From assembly GCA_016288675.1 (NCBI GenBank), contig JAEELC010000059.1, forward strand, positions 1-6,151: DNA of 6,151 nt, given 5' to 3'. The first letter of the stretch is position 1, and each line of letters opens with the position of its first letter. The notes beneath the pieces were generated by a model. The model had not been told where the DNA came from. It saw nothing but the letters and a program-made list of their open reading frames with translations, and ran no database searches. Both the position numbers and the translations under genes were made by a program. Below are positions 1 to 6,151 of the stretch, piece after piece. This DNA comes from Acholeplasmatales bacterium. GTDB taxonomy: Bacteria > Bacillota_I > Bacilli_A > Acholeplasmatales > Anaeroplasmataceae.

Positions 1-392
1 GGGTGTGGATTAATATCGTGTGCATATTCAACAACCTTACGTGTTAATGCTACATTTTCTTCGTAAGATAAAGAAGAACCATCAATCATAACTGATGAGA
101 ATCCTTGGTCAATGCAATCTTTACATGTTTCAAATGTGTCACCATGGTCTAGATGTAATGCGATAGGGATATTTGAATCCTCTACAGCAGCCTCAACCAT
201 CTTTCTTAAATAGATAGGCTTAGCATATTTTCTTGCACCACGTGAAACTTGTAGGATAACTGGTGAATGTAATTCATTACATGCATCAATAATACCTTGA
301 ATTTGTTCCATGTTATTAATGTTGAATGCTCCAATGGCATAATGTCCCTCATAAGCCTTTTTAAACATCTCTCTTGTATCTACTAATGGCAT
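1..392 (-). CDS. fba: Class II fructose-1,6-bisphosphate aldolase, N-terminal part (gene runs off the left edge)
   Basis: Cytoplasmic zinc-dependent aldolase that splits fructose-1,6-bisphosphate into dihydroxyacetone phosphate and glyceraldehyde-3-phosphate, in glycolysis and in reverse in gluconeogenesis. Translated by hand, 130 codons are present, beginning MPLVDTREMFKKAYEGHYAI. Family hallmarks are visible: the AFNINNMEQIQ segment (residues 22-32), HLDHG at 80-84 with the catalytic Asp82 and zinc ligand His83, and the GFSSVMIDGS strand at 97-106 followed by YEENV. Members usually have about 285-310 residues, so the later zinc-ligand histidines and phosphate-binding motifs lie outside the window; the break is the window edge, not a frameshift. 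The ATG is fixed by an AGGAGG at 401-406, 8 bases upstream. The gene has its own strong promoter directly behind the terminator of the upstream operon, so it is probably an independently and highly expressed unit. The family call is very secure; the C-terminus cannot be judged. Confidence 0.95.
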   Translation of the reverse strand, partial: MPLVDTREMFKKAYEGHYAIGAFNINNMEQIQGIIDACNELHSPVILQVSRGARKYAKPIYLRKMVEAAVEDSNIPIALHLDHGDTFETCKDCIDQGFSSVMIDGSSLSYEENVALTRKVVEYAHDINPH

Positions 393-426
393 ATATTTTT
401 CCTCCTATAAACGTATTAGTAATTCT

Positions 427-455
427 ATTATATGCCATTTACAATATCTTTTCAA
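427..455 (-). promoter_or_regulatory. Sigma-A type promoter of fba
   Basis: On the minus strand the -35 box reads TTGAAA (450-455) and the -10 box TATAAT (427-432), separated by exactly 17 bases. This is a near-perfect housekeeping promoter. Transcription should begin near position 420, giving a leader of about 28 bases that holds the AGGAGG ribosome binding site and no room for a riboswitch. It sits between the terminator of the tilS-rqcP operon and the fba start codon. Inferred from sequence only; no operator is recognised. Confidence 0.85.
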
Positions 456-467
456 TGTTTGGAGACT

Positions 468-498
468 AAAGAAAAAGTGATGCATTTGCATCACTTTT
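468..498 (-). terminator. Intrinsic terminator of the tilS-hpt-ftsH-rqcP operon
   Basis: Perfect 11-bp inverted repeat: arms at 488-498 and 473-483 with a 4-base loop at 484-487. Read on the minus strand the hairpin arm is AAAAGTGATGC, followed by its complement and a T-rich tail (TTTTT, C, TTT over 476-468). The first two bases of the upstream arm are also the last two bases of the rqcP TAA stop codon, so termination is set directly at the end of the gene. The opposite strand has only four T after the stem and no gene that needs it, so a one-directional terminator is the better reading. Confidence 0.88.
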
Positions 499-766
499 AG
501 AAGTTATTTTGTTCAATTTGTTTTTCACTAACAAGTTCATACATTGAACTTGCATCAGCTTTCTTTGTTAACGGATTTAATGATAAGACTTTAACTTTAA
601 CTTCCTTATTACCAAATAGAATAGTGATAATATCACCAAGCTTTAAATTATAACTTGGTTTAACGGTCTTGTCATTTACAAGAATACGACTAGCTTCTGT
701 AACTTCTTTTGCAAGAGTTCTACGCTTAATAATTCTAGTAACTTTTAAGTACTTATCAATTCTCAT
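497..766 (-). CDS. rqcP: RqcP (YabO-type) S4-domain protein of ribosome-associated quality control
   Basis: Small basic RNA-binding protein of 89 residues, the usual size for the family. In B. subtilis RqcP (formerly YabO) binds the stalled 50S subunit and works with RqcH to add C-terminal alanine tails to blocked nascent chains. The S4 fold fills about residues 1-55: it opens [21 protein letters not shown], with Arg2, Asp4, Arg11 and the KRR at 14-16 in the same positions as in the Bacillus protein, then RILVND (27-32) and KLGD (42-45). The motif TKKADASSMYELV near the end matches the family C-terminus (TKKE..ANMY.IL). Its ATG shares one base with the ftsH stop (TAATG), and AAGGA at 776-780 lies 9 bases upstream, so translation is probably coupled to ftsH. 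In Bacillus the gene sits elsewhere, near divIC. The heat-shock S4 protein Hsp15 (HslR) is a related alternative, but length and C-terminus favour RqcP. No rqcH is in the window. Confidence 0.9.
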   Translation of the reverse strand: MRIDKYLKVTRIIKRRTLAKEVTEASRILVNDKTVKPSYNLKLGDIITILFGNKEVKVKVLSLNPLTKKADASSMYELVSEKQIEQNNF

Positions 767-2772
767 TATTCTGCATCCTTTTCTTCTTGAGTTTCAGAAG
801 TAGAAGGAGTTTCAACAGTATCGTTTGCAGTAGTTGATTCTGTAATAGTTGTTTCTTCAACGGTAGAAGTTACATTCTTTGCAGCTTCTTTAGCAGCCTT
901 TTGATCATCATACCACTTTAAATTACCTGTAGCATTGATTTCATCAATATCTTGTTTTGTTAATGTTTCTATTTCTATTAAATAATAAGCAATACGTTCA
1001 AGTAATTCTTTATTTTCAGTTAAGCAAGTTTTTGCATCTGCATAACATTCTTCAATGATTCTACGTTGCTCTCTATCAATTTCAAGAGCAACTTGGTCTG
1101 AGAAGTTTTTATCTTTTAAGTAATCTCTTCCTAAGAATACTGAACCTTGAGGTTGTTCATATGTGACAGGACCAAGGTCAGACATACCATATTCTGTTAC
1201 CATTGCACGAGCAATCTTAGTAGCATTTTCAAAGTCATTTGAAGCGCCTGTAGATACTTCACCGAAGCAAATCTCTTCAGCGACACGACCACCTAAGAAA
1301 CCTGTGATACGGTCTAATAAATCACGCTTAGTAGATAAATATGTTTCTTCTTCAGGAAGCATTAGTGCATAACCACCAGCTTGACCACGAGGAATAATAG
1401 TAACCTTTTGAACTACATTTGAATGCTCAAGCTTTAAACCAATAACAGCATGACCTGCTTCATGGTGAGCAACACGATTACGTTCTTTATCAGTCATTCT
1501 GTGACTCTTTTTAGCAGGTCCCATCATAACTCTATCAGTAGCTTCATCAATATCAAATTTGTTAATTGTTGTTCTATTAGCACGAGCAGCAAGTAATGCA
1601 GCTTCATTTAATAAGTTTTCAATTTCAGCACCAGAGAAACCAGGAAGACGATGAGCGATGTCTTCGAAATTGACATCCTTATCAAATTTCTTATTTCTTG
1701 CATGAACCTTTAAAATAGCTTCTCTACCCTTAACATCTGGAAGAGAAATAGTAATTTGTCTATCAAATCTACCTGGACGAAGAAGAGCTGGGTCTAGTAC
1801 GTCAGGACGGTTAGTTGCAGCCATTACAACAATACCAAGATTTGTAGCAAAACCATCCATTTCAACTAATAATTGGTTAAGTGTTTGTTCACGTTCATCG
1901 TGTCCACCACCCATACCAGCACCACGTTGTCTACCTACAGCATCGATTTCATCGATAAAGATAATACATGGAGCATTTTGTTTAGCTTGTTTGAATAAAT
2001 CACGAACACGTGATGCACCTACACCGACAAACATTTCAACAAACTCTGAACCAGAGATTGAGAAGAATGGAACTCCTGCTTCACCAGCTACAGCACGAGC
2101 AAGTAAAGTTTTACCAGTACCTGGATTACCTGATAGTAATACACCCTTAGGAATACGTGCACCAATTTGAGTATATTTAGCAGGATTCTTTAAGAAGTCT
2201 ACAATTTCTTCCATTTCTTGTTTTTCTTCTTCACAACCAGCTACATCCTTAAATGTAACAGTCTTACCACGGGCAAGATGAGCAGTAGACTTACCGAAGT
2301 CCATAGCTTTTGTATTTGAATTAGATTTCATAATCCAAATGAAGAATAATACCATTAATACAAGAGGAACAATATTAATTAGAATAGAAATCCAAGTAGT
2401 ATCCTTTGGTTCAATAGCGTTAATTGATACTTCTTTATTAAATTCAGAAATTTCGTCTGCGTAAACTAAAGATACGAAATCATAACTCTTTGTATTTGTA
2501 CCATCATTTTCTTCAATTGTACCAGTTATTCTAACTTGTAAATTATTAACTGGTTGTGATTGAATAGATGAAATCTTTGTGTTTGCATCTTCTTTTTTAG
2601 ATGCTTCTACAATTTGAGCTAACTCATAACTAGTAATATTTTTTGGAGTAACACGAGTTAATCTATAGAAAGCAAGAACTACTAAGAAAAGTAGTAATAT
2701 TGTTAAAACCCAAACACCAACATCCACTTTTTTACGTTGTGGAGTCTTATTATTCATATTTTGTTGTGCCAT
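766..2772 (-). CDS. ftsH: ATP-dependent zinc metalloprotease FtsH
   Basis: Membrane-anchored AAA+ protease that extracts and degrades misfolded membrane proteins and some soluble regulators. The 668 residues show the full architecture: first membrane helix about 16-37, an extracytoplasmic domain to about 126, second helix about 127-148, then the AAA module. Walker A is GNPGTGKT at 215-222, the pore loop MFVGVG at 247-252, Walker B IIFIDE at 270-275, and the second region of homology contains LLRPGRFDR (330-338) with arginine fingers Arg335 and Arg338. The protease site is HEAGH at 437-441, with Asp513 as the likely third zinc ligand. The second Walker A residue is Asn where most family members have Pro, which still satisfies GxxxxGKT. 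After about residue 632 comes a Thr/Ser/Glu-rich acidic tail. The ATG is set by AAGGAGG at 2781-2787, 8 bases upstream. It follows hpt by 19 bases and overlaps rqcP by one. Confidence 0.98.
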   Translation of the reverse strand: MAQQNMNNKTPQRKKVDVGVWVLTILLLFLVVLAFYRLTRVTPKNITSYELAQIVEASKKEDANTKISSIQSQPVNNLQVRITGTIEENDGTNTKSYDFVSLVYADEISEFNKEVSINAIEPKDTTWISILINIVPLVLMVLFFIWIMKSNSNTKAMDFGKSTAHLARGKTVTFKDVAGCEEEKQEMEEIVDFLKNPAKYTQIGARIPKGVLLSGNPGTGKTLLARAVAGEAGVPFFSISGSEFVEMFVGVGASRVRDLFKQAKQNAPCIIFIDEIDAVGRQRGAGMGGGHDEREQTLNQLLVEMDGFATNLGIVVMAATNRPDVLDPALLRPGRFDRQITISLPDVKGREAILKVHARNKKFDKDVNFEDIAHRLPGFSGAEIENLLNEAALLAARANRTTINKFDIDEATDRVMMGPAKKSHRMTDKERNRVAHHEAGHAVIGLKLEHSNVVQKVTIIPRGQAGGYALMLPEEETYLSTKRDLLDRITGFLGGRVAEEICFGEVSTGASNDFENATKIARAMVTEYGMSDLGPVTYEQPQGSVFLGRDYLKDKNFSDQVALEIDREQRRIIEECYADAKTCLTENKELLERIAYYLIEIETLTKQDIDEINATGNLKWYDDQKAAKEAAKNVTSTVEETTITESTTANDTVETPSTSETQEEKDAE

Positions 2773-2791
2773 TTAAAGCACCTCCTTATAA

Positions 2792-3334
2792 TTACTTTTT
2801 ATAAACTTCTTCCTTTAAAACACCAACGTATGGAAGGTTACGATAATATGGACCATAATCTAAACCATAGCCTACAACAAATTTATTTGGAATTGTTGTA
2901 CCAAAGTAGTCAGCGTTAATATTTTCTTTTCTGCCTTCAGTTTTGTCAAGCATAACGCAAGTCTTAACAGAAGCTGCACCACGATTTAAAAATAAAGCTT
3001 TTACTTCTTTTAATGTTAATCCTGTATCGATAATATCATCTACGATTAATACATCTTTACCTTTAACATCAGTAGTTATATCTGATTTAATAACTAAGTG
3101 ACCAGTAGAAGATGTTCCACCTTCATAGCTTGATGCCACCATATAGTCAAGTTCAGTATAAAGGTTAATATTTAAAATTAATTCAGCCATGAATGGCATA
3201 CAACCTCTTAGTAAACCTACAACTAATAATTTTTTATCTTTATAATCTTCAGTGATCTTTTCACCTAATGTTTTACAAATTGTTTCGATTTGTTCTCTTG
3301 ATACAAGAACTTCTTTAATGTCATCTTTCATCAT
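2792..3334 (-). CDS. hpt: Hypoxanthine phosphoribosyltransferase
   Basis: Cytoplasmic purine-salvage enzyme that joins hypoxanthine (often also guanine) to PRPP, giving IMP or GMP and pyrophosphate. The 180 residues match the bacterial HPRT length and align by eye with B. subtilis HprT from the MMKxDI start to the end. Visible elements: pyrophosphate loop GLLRGCMPF (40-48), flexible catalytic loop SSYEGGTSSTG (68-78), PRPP-binding motif VLIVDDIIDTGLT (95-107) with the acidic pair Asp99-Asp100, Lys131 (in LDKTEGRK) at the purine-recognition position, and GYGLDYGPYYRNLPYVGV (155-172) with Asp159. The first ATG overlaps the tilS stop as ATGA, with AGGTGA 7 bases upstream (3342-3347). A second in-frame ATG follows at once, so the start could be one codon later. 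In several Bacillota HprT is also reported to pair with TilS in ftsH regulation, which fits the gene order; this is family knowledge, not visible here. Confidence 0.95.
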   Translation of the reverse strand: MMKDDIKEVLVSREQIETICKTLGEKITEDYKDKKLLVVGLLRGCMPFMAELILNINLYTELDYMVASSYEGGTSSTGHLVIKSDITTDVKGKDVLIVDDIIDTGLTLKEVKALFLNRGAASVKTCVMLDKTEGRKENINADYFGTTIPNKFVVGYGLDYGPYYRNLPYVGVLKEEVYKK

Positions 3335-4638
3335 TTTTGTTTCACCTCATCAACTAAATAGATATCATGGTGTTCTAAATATGCTTTTATTGTTTCTCCT
3401 TTAGCAACACCAGGAATCCAAATGATTTCATCGTTAGATAAAATCAATGGAGTTTTATCTCTTTCCTCTCTAACAATTTTCTTATCAATAAATAAATCTT
3501 TTATCTTCTTTGTTCCATTAGAAAGAAGAATAGAATCTCCATTTTTTCTTGTCCTTATAATAAGCGGCAATTTGAGTTCATTATAGCACAATTTAATATA
3601 AAATACATTACTAGAAGGCTCATTCTTAGTAAAATAAATTGTATGATTAAAGAAATTAATTTTCTCATTTAAATCAAGCTTTAATTCTAATGTTTTATTA
3701 TCTTCTATTTTATCAATTCTAGAAGTATCATAACGTTTTAAAAGATATAAATCTTTTTCTAATTTGATATTTTTTTGTGGAGAAGAACTAATAATTACAG
3801 AATCAATATTATCAATTAAAGCTTTACTTCTGTTGATATGATGTTCTTCAAGCATATAGCATAATATATCTCTTCTTAATGCAATATGAAGATTACTATA
3901 TTCTTTATTATTAATAGTCTTATTCCAAGCTTTATAATACTTAATCGCTTCATTTCTAATATATGAAAAAGAAGAAGATAAAATATCTGAATAGTCAAAA
4001 GCTTTATCTAAAATATCATAAGATTCATTCTTTAAAAGAGGAATGATTATATTTCTAATTCTATTTCTTTTAGCTTCATTTTCTTTATTAGTATAGTCTT
4101 CAAAATATCTTAGATTATTTTCGCTAGCATAATTATATATTTCATCCTTACTTAGGCATAAGAATGGATGAATAATAGTTAGATTATTATGATAGCTAAT
4201 ATCATGAATACCAGCATATCCATATAAATTAGAACCATTCATTAGCTTAAATAAAATAGTTTCTAAATTATCATCTTTATGATGCGCTGTGACTAATAAA
4301 TTAGTATTTTCTTTATTTGACACTTCATTAAAGAATTTATATCGTTCTTTACGTGCATAATCTTCAAAGTTTTCATGCTTAGGAGTAAGTGATTTAGTAT
4401 AACATGGTATGTTATATTCATTACATAATTTGATAGTTTCAGCTTCTTCTAAATCAGATTCGCTACGGATTTTATGATTAACATGGCATACTACAAAATT
4501 AATACCTAAATTAACTAAAACGTTAAATAGTGATCTACTATCTACACCATAAGAAAAAGCTAAAATTACTTTTTGGTTATTTTTTATTAAATTTTTAGAT
4601 AAAATGTAATTTTTTACTTTTAATTCAAGTTTGTTCAT
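3331..4638 (-). CDS. tilS: tRNA(Ile)-lysidine synthase
   Basis: PP-loop ATPase that uses ATP and lysine to convert the wobble cytidine of the CAU-anticodon isoleucine tRNA to lysidine, switching it from Met to Ile identity; usually essential. The 435 residues fit the two-domain bacterial form. The N-terminal domain shows the ATP loop at 29-34, HVNHKIRSES (52-61), AHHKDDNLET (118-127) and RNRIRN (191-196), all TilS signatures. A substrate-binding C-terminal domain covers about 357-428, with IRTRKNGD (361-368) and WIPGVAKG (407-414). One oddity is the ATP loop, which reads SYGVDS where the family has SGGxDS, so Tyr30 replaces a conserved glycine; the codon is TAT. The other signatures and the intact frame argue against a pseudogene. 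The first ATG follows AAGGTGA (4642-4648) at short spacing. It is the first gene of the operon, and its TGA overlaps the hpt start. Confidence 0.93.
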   Translation of the reverse strand: MNKLELKVKNYILSKNLIKNNQKVILAFSYGVDSRSLFNVLVNLGINFVVCHVNHKIRSESDLEEAETIKLCNEYNIPCYTKSLTPKHENFEDYARKERYKFFNEVSNKENTNLLVTAHHKDDNLETILFKLMNGSNLYGYAGIHDISYHNNLTIIHPFLCLSKDEIYNYASENNLRYFEDYTNKENEAKRNRIRNIIIPLLKNESYDILDKAFDYSDILSSSFSYIRNEAIKYYKAWNKTINNKEYSNLHIALRRDILCYMLEEHHINRSKALIDNIDSVIISSSPQKNIKLEKDLYLLKRYDTSRIDKIEDNKTLELKLDLNEKINFFNHTIYFTKNEPSSNVFYIKLCYNELKLPLIIRTRKNGDSILLSNGTKKIKDLFIDKKIVREERDKTPLILSNDEIIWIPGVAKGETIKAYLEHHDIYLVDEVKQK

Positions 4639-4658
4639 AATTCACCTTGTAATAACCC

Positions 4659-4687
4659 ATTTTAACATAAATTATTATAATAAACAA
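4659..4687 (-). promoter_or_regulatory. Probable promoter of the tilS-hpt-ftsH-rqcP operon
   Basis: On the minus strand a TTGTTT (4682-4687) stands 17 bases from TAAAAT (4659-4664), and TGT just before the -10 makes it an extended -10 promoter. Transcription would start near 4652, leaving a leader of about 14 bases that carries the tilS ribosome binding site. The -35 is weak (3 of 6). The region is very AT-rich and contains other TATAAT words, one preceded by TTCATA at 18 bases, so a second or alternative start further upstream is possible. Confidence 0.6.
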
Positions 4688-4711
4688 TTATAGTAAATTT
4701 ATGTAATTGTT
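4683..4711. repeat. Inverted repeat in the tilS/maf divergent intergenic region
   Basis: AACAATTA at 4683-4690 and its exact complement TAATTGTT at 4704-4711 form 8-bp arms around a 13-base spacer, with arm centres 21 bases (about two helix turns) apart. The left arm covers most of the proposed tilS -35 box, and the right arm lies 10 bases upstream of the maf -35 box. This geometry would suit a dimeric regulator, but the arms are nearly all A and T in an AT-rich spacer, so chance is a fair explanation. Confidence 0.35.
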
Positions 4712-4720
4712 ATGAATTGT

Positions 4721-4749
4721 TTGATTTTATTTAATAAATACTATAAAAT
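4721..4749 (+). promoter_or_regulatory. Probable promoter of maf-dusB
   Basis: TTGATT (4721-4726) and TAAAAT (4744-4749) are separated by 17 bases, a reasonable sigma-A match (4 of 6 and 5 of 6). Transcription would begin near 4756, so the leader is under 20 bases and holds only the ribosome binding site GTGGTGA (4762-4770 region). It stands back to back with the tilS promoter; the two -35 boxes are about 33 bases apart. Confidence 0.6.
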
Positions 4750-4773
4750 ATTGCGTGGTAAAGTGGTGATTTT

Positions 4774-5331
4774 ATGAAACTTATATTAGCAAGTAAAAGT
4801 CCTCGTCGTAAAGAATTACTATCAAACGCAGGATTTACATATACAATTGAATCTAAATCTACTAAAGAACTTATGAATGATGATTTATCTGTATATCAAA
4901 ATGTATTAAACGTATCAAAGGAAAAAGCAGAAGCTGTATTTTGCGATAATAAAGATGCTTGTGTTTTAGGATGTGATACTATTGTAGTACTTAACAATAA
5001 GATATATGGTAAACCAAAAGATAAAAACGACGCTTTTAACACATTGCGTCTACTATCAGGTAAAACTCATTCTGTCATTAGTGGTGTATGTATTATTACA
5101 CCAAATAAAACTGTTCAATATTATGTAGAAAGCTTTGTAACATTTAAAGAATTGAGTGACAAAGATATTTTAGATTATATTGAAACTGGTGAACCAATGG
5201 ATAAAGCAGGAAGCTATGCTATACAAGGAATTGGTGCAAAGCTAATTGATCATTATACAGGTTCATTTGAAAATATTGTTGGTTTACCAATTGATGAAGT
5301 TACTAAAACATTGAATGAGGTACTAGAATAA
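4774..5331 (+). CDS. maf: Maf family nucleoside triphosphate pyrophosphatase (dTTP/UTP type)
   Basis: Cytoplasmic house-cleaning enzyme that hydrolyses dTTP, UTP and modified pyrimidine nucleotides to monophosphate and pyrophosphate; in B. subtilis, Maf is also linked to septum inhibition when overproduced. The 185 residues are full length. Seen in order: LASKSPRRKELL (5-16) with the paired Arg11-Arg12, GCDTIV (66-71) with catalytic Asp68, GKP (79-81), SGKTHSVISGVC (95-106), and EPMDKAGSYAIQGIGAKLI (140-158), then SFENIVGLP (164-172). The SPRR motif and the QGIGA segment are of the YhdE (dTTP/UTP) kind rather than the YceF (7-methyl-GTP) kind. The ATG is the only suitable start: upstream GTG codons are out of frame, and GGTG at 4765-4768 serves as ribosome binding site. 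The gene is divergent from tilS and overlaps dusB by one base (TAATG). Confidence 0.93.
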   Translation: MKLILASKSPRRKELLSNAGFTYTIESKSTKELMNDDLSVYQNVLNVSKEKAEAVFCDNKDACVLGCDTIVVLNNKIYGKPKDKNDAFNTLRLLSGKTHSVISGVCIITPNKTVQYYVESFVTFKELSDKDILDYIETGEPMDKAGSYAIQGIGAKLIDHYTGSFENIVGLPIDEVTKTLNEVLE

Positions 5332-6151
5332 TGTTTAAGATTGGTGATTTAGAATTTAAGAATAATTTAGTATTATCTCCAATGGCTGGTGTTTGTAACG
5401 AAGCATTTAGAATCCTATGTCATGATCATGGTGCAGGACTTGTAGTATGTGAAATGGTAAGTGATAAAGCACTTGGATTTAGAAATGAAAAAACACTTGA
5501 AATGACTAAAGTGAGCCCGCTTGAACATCCTGTTTCTCTTCAAATATTTGGCGCAGATGTTGATTCAATGGTTGCTGCAGCTAAATTTATTGATGAAAAT
5601 TCAGATTGCGATATCATTGATATAAATATGGGATGTCCAGTGCCAAAGGTTGTTAAAACTGGTGCAGGAAGTGCACTTTTACAAGAACCAGAACGTGCTT
5701 ATGAAATTGTTAAAAGTGTAGTAGAGGCAGTTAAAAAGCCAGTTACAGTAAAGATTCGTCTTGGTTTTGATAAAGAGCATATTAACTGTGTTGAAATGGC
5801 AAAGCTAATTGAAAAGGCAGGCGCTAAAGCTATTACAGTTCATGCACGTACACGCTCAGAATTTTATGAAGGTCATTCACATTGGGAATATATTAAAGCT
5901 GTTAAAGAAGCTGTTTCTATTCCTGTAATAGGAAATGGTGATATTGTAACCCCTGAAGATGCAATTAAGATGTTTGAGGAAACAGGCTGTGATGCTGTAG
6001 CTATAGGTCGTGGAGCTTTAGGTAATCCTTGGATTTTTGAAGATATATTATATTACTTCAAAAACCATGAATATGCACCTAAAAGAACAAAGAAAGAAAT
6101 ATATGATATGATAGTTTTACATCATGACATGCTATATAAATTAAAGGGAGA
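5331..6151 (+). CDS. dusB: tRNA-dihydrouridine synthase, DusB type (3' end outside the window)
   Basis: Flavoenzyme that uses FMN and NADPH to reduce uridines in the D-loop of tRNA to dihydrouridine. Hand translation gives 273 open codons from the ATG to the right edge, beginning MFKIGDLEFKNNLVLSPMAG. Signatures: LSPMAGVCNEAFR (15-27), SLQIFG (69-74) with the FMN-contacting Gln71, DINMGCPVPKVVKTGAGSAL (97-116) with the catalytic Cys102, KIRLGF (141-146) with Lys141, HARTRSEFYEG (171-181) with His171, IGNGDI (200-205), and IGRGALGNPW (225-234). The barrel is complete here; the helical C-terminal tRNA-binding domain, to about 320-330 residues, is only begun. The start shares a base with the maf stop, and GAGGT at 5317-5321 lies 9 bases upstream, implying translational coupling. 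In Bacillus dusB lies close downstream of the ftsH region and precedes lysS, so lysS is a fair guess for the next gene. Exact modified position cannot be read from sequence. Confidence 0.94.
   Translation, partial: MFKIGDLEFKNNLVLSPMAGVCNEAFRILCHDHGAGLVVCEMVSDKALGFRNEKTLEMTKVSPLEHPVSLQIFGADVDSMVAAAKFIDENSDCDIIDINMGCPVPKVVKTGAGSALLQEPERAYEIVKSVVEAVKKPVTVKIRLGFDKEHINCVEMAKLIEKAGAKAITVHARTRSEFYEGHSHWEYIKAVKEAVSIPVIGNGDIVTPEDAIKMFEETGCDAVAIGRGALGNPWIFEDILYYFKNHEYAPKRTKKEIYDMIVLHHDMLYKLKG

Noticed and set aside
393..426. Riboswitch or attenuator in the fba leader
   Set aside because: The leader predicted from the promoter is under 30 bases and contains only the ribosome binding site.
473..498. 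Hairpin between rqcP and fba as a bidirectional terminator or an operator palindrome
   Set aside because: The T-rich tail is good only on the minus strand, and no plus-strand gene reads towards it. Its position at the operon end explains it as an ordinary terminator.
1163..1372. Plus-strand open frame of 69 codons opposite ftsH
   Set aside because: It lies wholly antisense to the conserved protease domain of FtsH, resembles no known protein, and has no convincing ribosome binding site. It is a shadow of the real gene.
2798..2826. Possible internal promoter before ftsH: TTGGTG, 17 bases, TATAAA on the minus strand
   Set aside because: Spacing is right and the -10 is 5 of 6, but the -35 is only 3 of 6 and the whole site lies in codons for the conserved Hpt C-terminus. 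Such matches are expected by chance in AT-rich DNA. A transcription start near 2791 would revive it.
2737..2919. Plus-strand open frame of 60 codons across the hpt-ftsH junction
   Set aside because: Antisense to the conserved hpt C-terminus and the ftsH start, with low-complexity Leu/His content. No coding support.
4537..4554. tilS as a pseudogene because of the altered ATP loop
   Set aside because: The frame is open over 435 codons, all other signatures and the C-terminal domain are present, and the gene is translationally coupled to hpt. A substitution is more likely than decay.

Overview
The window looks like part of the chromosome of a low-GC, Bacillota-type (Firmicutes) bacterium. It is AT-rich (roughly one third G+C by eye), has strong AGGAGG-type ribosome binding sites, and the gene set tilS, hpt, ftsH and an S4-domain rqcP gene recalls the Bacillus subtilis tilS-hprT-ftsH region. 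The protein sequences are clearly diverged from Bacillus. The genetic code is the ordinary one: Trp is TGG (for example Trp185 and Trp234 of the Dus protein), and TGA ends tilS. A host-associated Bacilli or Erysipelotrichia-like lineage would fit, but that placement is inference.

Minus strand, right to left: tilS (4638-3331), hpt (3334-2792), ftsH (2772-766) and rqcP (766-497) form one tight operon. The joints are a 4-base overlap, a 19-base gap and a 1-base overlap. A promoter stands upstream of tilS (about 4659-4687), and an intrinsic terminator (468-498) begins inside the rqcP stop codon. Directly behind the terminator, on the same strand, a near-consensus sigma-A promoter (427-455) drives a class II fructose-bisphosphate aldolase gene (392 to the left edge), whose C-terminal part lies outside the window.

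Plus strand: from the 135-base divergent intergenic region, a promoter (4721-4749) drives maf (4774-5331) and dusB (5331 to the right edge, unfinished). These two also share a TAATG stop-start overlap.

The genes are housekeeping functions. They cover tRNA modification (tilS, dusB), purine salvage (hpt), membrane proteolysis (ftsH), rescue of stalled ribosomes by C-terminal tailing (rqcP), nucleotide-pool cleansing (maf) and glycolysis (fba). Nearly all the sequence is coding; no gene-free stretch reaches 300 bases. I see no mobile element, CRISPR array, tRNA, rRNA or riboswitch, and no convincing undescribed system. The points worth a second look are a non-canonical ATP-loop in TilS (SYGVDS instead of SGGxDS), the translational coupling of rqcP to ftsH, a Walker A variant in FtsH, and a small inverted repeat over the tilS promoter.
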